Positions 26,525-33,260 of a stretch of DNA of 45,716 nt are shown here, in pieces. How positions within the stretch are numbered: position 1 is the first letter of the stretch; every line of letters starts with the position of its first letter. Under the pieces are notes generated by a model that made no database searches, was not told the DNA's origin, and saw nothing but the letters and a program-made list of their open reading frames with translations. The DNA is taken from the NCBI GenBank assembly GCA_027004715.1, contig JALTHG010000089.1, forward strand, positions 1 through 45,716, written 5' to 3'. The DNA is from Deltaproteobacteria bacterium (GTDB taxonomy: Bacteria > Desulfobacterota > Dissulfuribacteria > Dissulfuribacterales > UBA3076). Both the position numbers and the translations under genes were made by a program.

Positions 26525-26691
26525 GCAACTGCTCACATCCCCCGGCCAGCAGTAGCCTTTTTCAGGGTTTCAGAGCACACCTTGATGCACAAAATCAGAC
26601 ACTTTGCCCGTTAATCCGCACTGGACCCCTTCAAAATGCTACTGCTGGCCAGCGACGTAAACGGTTCAACAGGAGGGGGTTGAACAGTTAC
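26525..26691. repeat. Complete inverted-repeat element of the GTTCACATCCC family
   Basis: The left end GCAACTGCTCACATCCCCC and right end GGGGGTTGAACAGTTAC are inverted copies. Inside them, GGCCAGCAGTAGC (26541-26553) is the perfect reverse complement of GCTACTGCTGGCC (26636-26648). The right arm carries an extra block, GCGACGTAAACGGTTCAACAGGA, that recurs at 14890 and 15090. The 167-bp element contains no ORF. It fills most of the 257-bp gap before the cobalamin cluster. Confidence 0.75.
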
Positions 26692-26767
26692 GATGCAAGA
26701 GACTTGACAGTATCCCAGATATTGGCTCCTATGTCTTGAGGTCCCAATTCGAGATAGAAGATGTGTT

Positions 26768-27406
26768 ATGAGGGATATTGATACATACACTGGGCCAGAG
26801 GTCATAGAGAGGTGTTCCTTTGAGATCATTGAATCTGAGGTGCCTGAGCCCCGTCCCTTTAAGGGCAGTGAATGGCTTGTAGTCAGGAGGATGATCCATA
26901 CGAGTGCCGATTTTGAATTGCTATCCCTTGTCAATTTTCACCCTGATGCAGTCAGGTCCGGTATCGTGGCCCTGAGGTCAGGGTGCCTGATTGTAACTGA
27001 TACAGAGATGGCACATATGGGGATTACCTCAAGACGTATGGACCAATTGGGGTGTCGGGTTGAGTGCTACATAGGTAGGAGAGAAGTAAGGGAAAGGGCG
27101 CAAGAGAAGGGTATTACCAGGGCATCCGCGGCAGTTGATTATGCCCTGCCCAGCTTAGACAGGGCTATATATGTCGTAGGGAATGCCCCCACGGCCCTCT
27201 TGAGGCTTCTGGAGTATATCAGAGAGGGTGCATGTAATCCGGCGCTCATCGTGGGTATGCCAGTGGGCTTTGTGAATGCGGCCAGGTCCAAAGAGATGCT
27301 TATGGAGCAGGAAGGTATCCCATTTATCACTATTGAAGGACGCAAAGGGGGATCGGCCCTGGCCGCATCTGTGGTAAACCAGTTGGCCGAGATGGCCCTG
27401 GCGTAA
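26768..27406 (+). CDS. cbiC: Precorrin-8X / cobalt-precorrin-8 methylmutase
   Basis: Moves the C-11 methyl to C-12 to make (cobalt-)hydrogenobyrinate. The 212-aa length and the blocks RRMIHTSADFE (catalytic H44), RSGCLIVTDTEMAHMGI, GNAPTALLRLLEYI, PALIVGMPVGFVNAARSKE and GRKGGSALAASVVNQL are diagnostic of CbiC/CobH. It heads a six-gene + strand corrin cluster. No cobalamin-riboswitch B12 box was recognised upstream. The gap to the next gene is 28 nt. Confidence 0.94.
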   Translation: MRDIDTYTGPEVIERCSFEIIESEVPEPRPFKGSEWLVVRRMIHTSADFELLSLVNFHPDAVRSGIVALRSGCLIVTDTEMAHMGITSRRMDQLGCRVECYIGRREVRERAQEKGITRASAAVDYALPSLDRAIYVVGNAPTALLRLLEYIREGACNPALIVGMPVGFVNAARSKEMLMEQEGIPFITIEGRKGGSALAASVVNQLAEMALA

Positions 27407-27418
27407 CCATTCACATCC
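27403..27418 (+). repeat. GTAACNGTTCACATCC-type end over the cbiC stop
   Basis: GTAACCATTCACATCC matches the end sequence of the interspersed family and includes the cbiC stop codon TAA. It may be an eroded copy or chance. Confidence 0.35.
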
Positions 27419-27434
27419 TGACAGAGTCTAAGAG

Positions 27435-28217
27435 ATGAAAAAGATATATCTTATCGGAATTGGACCTGGCAACCCTGATTATCTGACTGTCCAGGCAATA
27501 AACGCAATGAAGGAAGTAGATGTCTTTTTCATCCTTGAAAAGGGACGGCGAAAGGGATTTAAGGACTTTACTGAGATAAGAGAGGAGATATTAGAGAGGT
27601 ATCTGGATAGAGGGACATACAGGCTTGTGAGTGCAGAGATACCTGAACGTAAAAAGGGGGGTGACTCATATAGGGAAGGAGTCAGGTCATGGCGTAGACA
27701 GAAGGCAGAGGTTATCACTGGACTGATCAAAGACAAGATGAAGGACGGTGAGATCGCTGCCCTTCTCATCTGGGGAGATCCATCCCTGTATGATGGGCAT
27801 CTAGAGATCCTTCAAGATATCCTGAAAGAGGGGAGAGTAAGTTTTGAATATAAGGTGATACCTGGCATAACCAGCGTCCAGGTATTAGCAGCAAGGCATA
27901 AAATCCCTTTAACCCATATAGGAGAATCTGTTGTGATTACAACGGGCAGGAGATTAGAGAGATATAGGCCTGCTGAGATCAAAAATGCCATTGTATTATT
28001 AGATCCTGATTCCAGGTTTGATTGTTTCAAGAATTCGAATATGGATATCTATTGGGGCGGATATTTAGGAACTGGAGATGAGATCCTGTTTTCAGGGAAG
28101 TTAAGAGATGTAGTCGAGGACCTCAAAGAGATAAGGAGTGAGGCCAGAAAGAGAAAGGGTTGGATTATGGATACATATATTTTAAGGCGGTCGGAGGACC
28201 CAGAGACTAATGGATGA
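27435..28217 (+). CDS. cobF: CobF-type precorrin-6A synthase (C-1 methyltransferase)
   Basis: A 260-aa tetrapyrrole methylase. It shows LIGIGPGNPDYLTVQAI (SAM site start), EVDVFFILEKG, LLIWGDPSLYDGHL, VIPGITSVQVLAARHKIPL, ITTGRRL, DIYWGGYLGTGDEILFSGKL and GWIMDTYILRR, a pattern I recognise as CobF. In the oxygen-dependent pathway CobF methylates C-1 and releases acetate. Here it sits between cbiC and cbiET, where anaerobic operons carry cbiD, next to cbiG. The likely role is C-1 methylation of a (cobalt-)precorrin-5 intermediate in place of CbiD; that is inference. Alternatively it is a diverged duplicate methylase with CbiD elsewhere in the genome. Confidence 0.82.
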   Translation: MKKIYLIGIGPGNPDYLTVQAINAMKEVDVFFILEKGRRKGFKDFTEIREEILERYLDRGTYRLVSAEIPERKKGGDSYREGVRSWRRQKAEVITGLIKDKMKDGEIAALLIWGDPSLYDGHLEILQDILKEGRVSFEYKVIPGITSVQVLAARHKIPLTHIGESVVITTGRRLERYRPAEIKNAIVLLDPDSRFDCFKNSNMDIYWGGYLGTGDEILFSGKLRDVVEDLKEIRSEARKRKGWIMDTYILRRSEDPETNG

Positions 28218-28244
28218 TCCTGCATATTGGAGAGGAATTGAGGT

Positions 28245-29462
28245 ATGAGGCAGGTCCACATAGTAGGATTGGGTCTGGATCCCCAGGACCTGCCCTACAA
28301 AATCTCACAGAAGATTGCAGGGGCACAGGTGCTGGTAGGGGGGCAGAGGTTCCTTGATTTCTTTAAGGACCATCCTGCAGTCAAGGTGGCAATCCACTGC
28401 CCTCTCAACGATATCATCAAGGGCATCAGGAGGGAAATAGAAGAGAAAAGGGATGTAGTGGTCCTGGCTGACGGTGATCCTGGATTTTATGGTATTGGAA
28501 GGCGCCTTGTAGATGCCCTTGGTAGAGATAATGTCATTATATATCCCAATATAACTACACTCCAGGTAGCGGCTTCCAGGCTTAAGATAGCATGGCACGA
28601 CATAAGATCTGTCTCTCTACATGGTCGCCAGGATATACAGGCCCTGTTGAGGGCACTTGTCAGAAATGACCGTGTGGCAGTATTTACTGACCCAGACTTT
28701 CCTCCGGCCAGGATAGCAGATGAACTGGTCCGCCGTGAGATAGACAGCTTTGACATGTATGTATTTGAGAGACTCTGTACTGAATCTGAAAAAATAGGCC
28801 GTTTTGGACTAGAAGAGGCCAGAAAAGCGGCCTTTTCTTCACCCAATTTTGTCCTTCTGGATCGTATAAAGTGGCCACAAGTCCCCCTGTGCCTGGGTCT
28901 GAGAGATGAAAGATACCTGCATCAAAAGGGCATGATCACCAAGAAAGAGGTCCGGGTAGCAGGTCTTGCCGCTCTTGAGATCAGACCTCATCACACCCTG
29001 TGGGACCTGGGTGCAGGCTGTGGGTCAGTGGCCATTGAGGCATCTATCCTGGCCAATCAGGGAACAGTCTTTGCCGTGGAGAGGGCAATTGACAGGGTCA
29101 AGTTGATCCGCGAGAATATCAAGAGGACCGGTGCCTATTCAGTAGAGGTAATACAGGGAGAGATGCCTGGGTGTCTGGATGCCCTTCCTGATCCTGATGG
29201 GGTCTTTATTGGTGGAGGCATAGGAAGAGACACCAGGGTGCTAGAAGAGGCGTGCAGACGGCTGAGGCCTGGTGGAAGACTCGTGCTTCACTTAGTCCTT
29301 ATGGGCTCACTGGCACGGGCAAGGAATTACATAGACCTCTTAGATTGGCCTTTTTCCATCACTCAGGTACAGGTCTCCAGGTCTAAAGCTACAGGAGGTG
29401 ATCAGCGCCTCAGGGCCCTAAATCCGGTCTTTATCCTGAGCGCCACAAGACCAGATGAATAG
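28245..29462 (+). CDS. cbiET: Bifunctional CbiET (CobL-type) precorrin C5,C15-methyltransferase/decarboxylase
   Basis: A 405-aa fusion. The N-terminal CbiE-type tetrapyrrole methylase (about 1-200: VHIVGLGLDP, VVVLADGDPGFYGIG) methylates C-5. The C-terminal CbiT-type Rossmann methyltransferase (about 215-405: LGLRDERYLHQKGMITKKEVR, LWDLGAGCGSVAIEAS, FIGGGIGRD) methylates C-15 and decarboxylates ring C. Salmonella has separate cbiE and cbiT; the fused CobL form is common in many bacteria. Its 3' end overlaps cbiF by 8 nt. Confidence 0.94.
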   Translation: MRQVHIVGLGLDPQDLPYKISQKIAGAQVLVGGQRFLDFFKDHPAVKVAIHCPLNDIIKGIRREIEEKRDVVVLADGDPGFYGIGRRLVDALGRDNVIIYPNITTLQVAASRLKIAWHDIRSVSLHGRQDIQALLRALVRNDRVAVFTDPDFPPARIADELVRREIDSFDMYVFERLCTESEKIGRFGLEEARKAAFSSPNFVLLDRIKWPQVPLCLGLRDERYLHQKGMITKKEVRVAGLAALEIRPHHTLWDLGAGCGSVAIEASILANQGTVFAVERAIDRVKLIRENIKRTGAYSVEVIQGEMPGCLDALPDPDGVFIGGGIGRDTRVLEEACRRLRPGGRLVLHLVLMGSLARARNYIDLLDWPFSITQVQVSRSKATGGDQRLRALNPVFILSATRPDE

Positions 29463-30210
29463 CTGTCAGGTATATTTTATTGGTGCCGGTCCTGGAGACC
29501 CAGAGCTGATTACTGTCAAAGGACAGAAGTACATACAGATGGCTGATCTCGTCCTGTACACAGGTTCTCTTGTACCCAGAGAGGTTGTGGCCTGTGCAAA
29601 GGAAGACGCAGAAGTGGCTGACTCATCGTCCATGACACTGGATGAGATCCATGGCATGATCTTGAAGACCGTCAGGTCTGGTGGTATGGTGGCCCGTGTA
29701 CATACAGGTGACCCTTCCCTTTACGGGGCCATAAAAGAACAGATGATCCTCCTTGATCGGGATGGCATCAGTTATGATGTCATCCCTGGCATTACTTCAG
29801 CCTTTGCAGCGGCCGCGGCGGCAAAGGTATCTTTTACCCTGCCAGGAAAGAGCCAGTCCCTTATCTTCGCAAGGCTTGGGAGACGGACCCCTGTGCCCAA
29901 AAGAGAGTCCCTTAAAGAGCTTTCGCGATCAAGGTCCTCTATGGCTATCTATCTTTCATCTGCTGATCCCATGGCAGTACAGAGGGAACTGATAGAAGGG
30001 GGCTATCCCAAAGATACAGCAGTGGTCATAGGCTACAGAATAGGCTGGCCAGATCAGCGGATAATTACTACAGACATCTCTTCACTTGCAAGGGATATCA
30101 GAGATGCAGGGATCAAGAGGCAGGCGGTCTTTCTGATCCTGCCAGGCCAGGAGGGTGATCCTGTATTCTCCAGGCTTTATAGCCAGGACTTTTCTCATGG
30201 CTTCAGATAA
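29455..30210 (+). CDS. cbiF: (Cobalt-)precorrin-4 C11-methyltransferase
   Basis: A 251-aa SAM-dependent tetrapyrrole methylase. VYFIGAGPGDPELITVKG, ADLVLYTGSLVP, VARVHTGDPSLYGAIKEQM, YDVIPGITSAFAAAAA, the long loop FARLGRRTPVPKRESLKEL and SMAIYLSSAD are CbiF/CobM signatures. It methylates C-11 to give (cobalt-)precorrin-5A. It overlaps the upstream cbiET by 8 nt, and cbiG starts on its stop codon (TAATG). Confidence 0.95.
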   Translation: MNSCQVYFIGAGPGDPELITVKGQKYIQMADLVLYTGSLVPREVVACAKEDAEVADSSSMTLDEIHGMILKTVRSGGMVARVHTGDPSLYGAIKEQMILLDRDGISYDVIPGITSAFAAAAAAKVSFTLPGKSQSLIFARLGRRTPVPKRESLKELSRSRSSMAIYLSSADPMAVQRELIEGGYPKDTAVVIGYRIGWPDQRIITTDISSLARDIRDAGIKRQAVFLILPGQEGDPVFSRLYSQDFSHGFR

Positions 30211-31247
30211 TGAAAGAGACTGCAATATATGCCATCACGCGCCAGGGAGCAGGCCTGGGAAGGGCCCTTACAGAAAGAATAGGGGCCGATCTCTTCTTGC
30301 CTTCTCGTATTGCAGAGGCCTATGGAGGCATTGCCTTTGATCGTCTCGTAGAGGCCGTGGCCAAAAACTTTTTTCTGTATCCGAGACAGATATTTATAGC
30401 GGCCACAGGGATCGTGGTCAGGTCCATTGCGCCTCTCCTGCGGTCCAAAGATTCAGACCCTGCAGTAGTCGTGCTTGATCAGAGAGGAAGGTATGTCATC
30501 AGCCTGCTTTCAGGACATCTGGGTGGAGCCAATGCCATGGCGCAAGAAGTGGCCCAATTGACTGGTGGAGAGGCCGTGATTACAACTGCCAGTGATACAG
30601 AAGGAGTACCTTCCATTGATCTTATAGCAAAGGAGCGCAATCTATCTATATCCAATCTGGTAGCAGTAAAAAAGATCAATATGGCCATACTTGAGGGCAG
30701 GCCTGTCCAGATATTTGATCCAGAAGATCAACTGGGCCTGAAAGACACAGATATACCTGGACTGATCGAGGAGCGGATTGAGAAAGAGGCGCAGTATGAT
30801 ATTGAGGCCCCAGGAGTATGGGTCACCTGGAGGCGTAAGACACATCTTGGAGATGGCCTGTTGTTCCTCTATCCAAGGTGCCTTGTTGCAGGCATAGGTT
30901 GCAATAAGGGAGCGACGAGACAGGAAATCGTCGATCTGATTAAGGCCACATTTCAGAAAAATTCCCTTGCCCTGGAGAGCCTGAAGTGCATCTGCACTAT
31001 AGAAGGTAAGAGGGATGAAAGGGGCCTTATCGACGCCGCCCTTGAGTTAGGTGTGCCGCTCATATCTGTAGACCCCTCTGAGATCAGATCTATTGCTGTG
31101 CCCCACCCTTCAGAGATTGTTAAGAGACATATAGGAGTCTTGAGCGTATGCGAAGCCACCGCTATACTGAAATCAAAGAAAGGCAGGCTCCTGGTCCCCA
31201 AGACCAAGGGCCTAAATGTTACCCTGGCCGTGGCCCTGGAAAGCTGA
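30210..31247 (+). CDS. cbiG: Cobalt-precorrin-5A hydrolase CbiG
   Basis: Opens the delta-lactone and releases acetaldehyde in the anaerobic route. It is the marker gene that the ring contraction here is oxygen-independent. The 345-aa protein has the CbiG N domain (about 1-120: IYAITRQGAGLGRALTERI, FIAATGIVVRSIAPLLRSKDSDPAVVVLDQRGRYVISLLSGHLGGAN), a central domain and the CbiG C domain (GIGCNKGATRQEIVDLI ... SVDPSEIRS ... LVPKTKGLNVTLAVA). It starts on the cbiF stop, and its last 100 nt overlap the reading frame of cbiH. Confidence 0.95.
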   Translation: MKETAIYAITRQGAGLGRALTERIGADLFLPSRIAEAYGGIAFDRLVEAVAKNFFLYPRQIFIAATGIVVRSIAPLLRSKDSDPAVVVLDQRGRYVISLLSGHLGGANAMAQEVAQLTGGEAVITTASDTEGVPSIDLIAKERNLSISNLVAVKKINMAILEGRPVQIFDPEDQLGLKDTDIPGLIEERIEKEAQYDIEAPGVWVTWRRKTHLGDGLLFLYPRCLVAGIGCNKGATRQEIVDLIKATFQKNSLALESLKCICTIEGKRDERGLIDAALELGVPLISVDPSEIRSIAVPHPSEIVKRHIGVLSVCEATAILKSKKGRLLVPKTKGLNVTLAVALES

Positions 31248-31996
31248 GCATAGTCAGTCTTGGTCCTGGTGACCCACAATATCTGGCCCCAAAGGCCCGG
31301 ACCGCCCTTATGCAGGCCGAAGTCATTGTGGGATATAAGACCTATATAGACCTCATTGAGCCAGGACTTCTTATAGGGAAAGAGATAATTTCGACAGGTA
31401 TGACAAAGGAGCTCGTCCGATCTCAGACAGCTATTGATAGGGCCTGTCAGGGAAAGGACACGGCTGTGGTCTCAAGCGGTGATGCAGGCATATACGGGAT
31501 GTCTGGATTGGTGCTGGAACTCCTGGCTGAACAGGGCCTCATGGGGGAACTGGAAGTGGAGGTGATACCAGGTATCTCGGCCCTGTCTGCTGCTGCTGCC
31601 CTCTTGGGCGCTCCACTGATGCACGACTTTGCCGTCATCTCTCTGAGTGATCTCATGGTTCCTTGGGAGATGATTCGGCAGCGGGTAGAGGCCGTGGCCA
31701 GGGCCGATTTTGTCCTGGTTATTTATAATCCCAGGTCTAAAAAAAGAGACTGGCAATTAGAAGAGGTGCGAGAATTGATCCAGAGATATCGAGGTGACCA
31801 TATACTGGTGGGAATTGTGAGAAATGCTATGAGACAGGGACAATCTGTAGAGATCGTGGCACTCTCAGACCTGGATGTAACAGGTATAGATATGCTTTCT
31901 ATCGTTGTAGTAGGCAATTCCAGGACCCGATTGATAGGCGAGAAGATGGTGACTCCAAGGGGATACCTGGAAAAGTATGCTGTCAGGATTCTATAA
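31148..31996 (+). CDS. cbiH: (Cobalt-)precorrin-3B C17-methyltransferase
   Basis: C-17 methylation and ring contraction. The core motifs LSIVSLGPGDPQYLAPKARTAL, VIVGYKTYIDLI, VVSSGDAGIYGMSGLVLEL, VEVIPGISALSAAAALLGAPL and VLVIYNPRSKKR are CbiH/CobJ. The start is uncertain. ATG 31148 has AGGAG ten bases upstream but overlaps cbiG by 100 nt and adds about 31 residues unlike the family. The family-like start falls at CTG 31244, which overlaps the cbiG stop as CTGA. No ATG, GTG or TTG lies near the conserved N-terminus. The 3' end overlaps convergent cobU by 14 nt. Other pathway genes (cbiL, cbiJ, cbiA, cbiP) are not in the window. Confidence 0.9.
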   Translation: MRSHRYTEIKERQAPGPQDQGPKCYPGRGPGKLSIVSLGPGDPQYLAPKARTALMQAEVIVGYKTYIDLIEPGLLIGKEIISTGMTKELVRSQTAIDRACQGKDTAVVSSGDAGIYGMSGLVLELLAEQGLMGELEVEVIPGISALSAAAALLGAPLMHDFAVISLSDLMVPWEMIRQRVEAVARADFVLVIYNPRSKKRDWQLEEVRELIQRYRGDHILVGIVRNAMRQGQSVEIVALSDLDVTGIDMLSIVVVGNSRTRLIGEKMVTPRGYLEKYAVRIL

Positions 31997-32549
31997 GATT
32001 GCCCCTGTCTCTCTTTACTACCAAGGGGATGCCCGCCAGTATAAAGACCACCTCTTTGGCCAGGCATGTAAGCTGTTGATTTAGATAACCGAGTGCATCT
32101 CGATATCTGCGTGATAGGCGATCTTCAGGCACGATACCCATGCCTACCTCATTACTGACTATTACTACGATCCCCTGGATATGCATCAATATCTGTATCA
32201 GGTCCTCTATGGCCTGGTCAATTGTCTCAAGCTCCTCCCCATACTTCATAAAGAGATTGTTGAGCCAGAGGGTCATGCAGTCAATCAGGATGACCGTATC
32301 CCTGCCGTCAAGCGCATGGACAGCGGTAGCTACATCGATTGGTTCCTCTATTGTCTGCCACTTGTCTCCACGCTCTGCCTGGTGGTGCTCTATGCGTGCC
32401 TTCATTTCCTGATCCAGGGCCTGCGCAGTGGCCAAAAAGATACATCTCTTCTCCTGGACATTACATAAATCCAGGGCAAAGCGACTCTTTCCACTCCTGG
32501 CACCACCCAAGACAAATATGCATCCCTGTTGAATCATATCCACTTCCAT
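31983..32549 (-). CDS. cobU: Adenosylcobinamide kinase / guanylyltransferase
   Basis: Activates adenosylcobinamide for attachment of the lower ligand. The 188-aa protein has the P-loop VLGGARSGKS, FLATAQALDQEMKARIEHHQAERGDKWQTIEEP (guanylylated His region), ILIDCMTLWLNN and IVSNEVGMGIVPEDRLSRRYRDALGYLNQQL, all diagnostic for CobU/CobP. It lies on the - strand, 62 nt after the carboxylase operon, and its 3' end overlaps the 3' end of cbiH by 14 nt. It is therefore next to the corrin cluster but likely transcribed from the other side. ATG 32537 (MIQQGC) is an alternative start. Confidence 0.93.
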   Translation of the reverse strand: MEVDMIQQGCIFVLGGARSGKSRFALDLCNVQEKRCIFLATAQALDQEMKARIEHHQAERGDKWQTIEEPIDVATAVHALDGRDTVILIDCMTLWLNNLFMKYGEELETIDQAIEDLIQILMHIQGIVVIVSNEVGMGIVPEDRLSRRYRDALGYLNQQLTCLAKEVVFILAGIPLVVKRDRGNLIES

Positions 32550-32611
32550 ATCCCTGGCCAGGGGTCCCAGTACAGATCAACAGGCAGATCCCCTGCCTCT
32601 CTTTTGGTGCC

Positions 32612-33256
32612 CTAGTCCTCCCAGTCTGTACGGATCCTCTGTATTACCTTTTGCATATACTGGAGCCTGTCAGAGGGACAGACCCCCAAGAGAGGTGACC
32701 CCTGTTCCACTATGTCACCTGAGCGAAAATAGACCTTATACAGTACGCCAGGTTCCCCTCTATAGCTTATCGGCGTATCTCTCTTCATAAGAGACATGAT
32801 CACTACCTCATCTCCAGGTCCTATGGCTATCCTGGCTTCAGGCCGTTTCTCCAGCCCAGCCAGGATATCAGACGACAGAAAATATCTGGCCTGTTGCGGG
32901 GCACGAAGGATAGTAAGCATCTGGGTCAGGATCCGATCAATTATCTCTTCTCTATCCAGGCGGTGTCGGATAAAGAGGACCAGCTCATCCGCCTCCACAA
33001 AGTGCCCTTCAAGCTCAGAGCGTATTCCAGTTACCTGGCCCTTCCAGGAGGCATAGATCCTCTTTGCATTTTTCTCTCTTTCCAGTATATAGAGCAGAGT
33101 ACCAGGACGTTGTAGCCACCTTCCACTCGGTCCTTCGACCGCCTGTCCCTCCTCTACCTCAAAAGATATGACCCCAGTATGGGGTGTCTTTACCTGATAG
33201 TCCTCAAATATATGAGAACGATAGTGCCTCAAGAGGTCATCCAGATTTATGCCCAT
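32612..33256 (-). CDS. Biotin-carrier-like protein of a carboxylase cluster
   Basis: A 214-aa protein of two beta-rich barrel-like parts. The first (about 22-100: KTPHTGVISFEVEEGQAVEGPSG... WKGQVTGIRSELEGHFVEADELVLFI) resembles lipoyl/biotinyl or HlyD half-barrels. The second (about 150-192: EVVIMSLMKRDTPISY..GEPGVLYKVYFRSGDIVEQGSPLLGV) aligns with the biotin carboxyl carrier, where K158 in LMKR falls at the biotinyl-lysine of AMKM. It is 4 nt after the fused carboxyltransferase gene and follows the biotin carboxylase gene, so it is probably the carrier subunit. The degenerate AMKM leaves biotinylation unproven. Confidence 0.65.
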   Translation of the reverse strand: MGINLDDLLRHYRSHIFEDYQVKTPHTGVISFEVEEGQAVEGPSGRWLQRPGTLLYILEREKNAKRIYASWKGQVTGIRSELEGHFVEADELVLFIRHRLDREEIIDRILTQMLTILRAPQQARYFLSSDILAGLEKRPEARIAIGPGDEVVIMSLMKRDTPISYRGEPGVLYKVYFRSGDIVEQGSPLLGVCPSDRLQYMQKVIQRIRTDWED

Positions 33257-33260
33257 GGAC

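Noticed and set aside
26511-26767. Cobalamin riboswitch before cbiC
   Set aside because: No B12-box-like conserved core was recognised; the gap is mostly the 167-bp repeat element.
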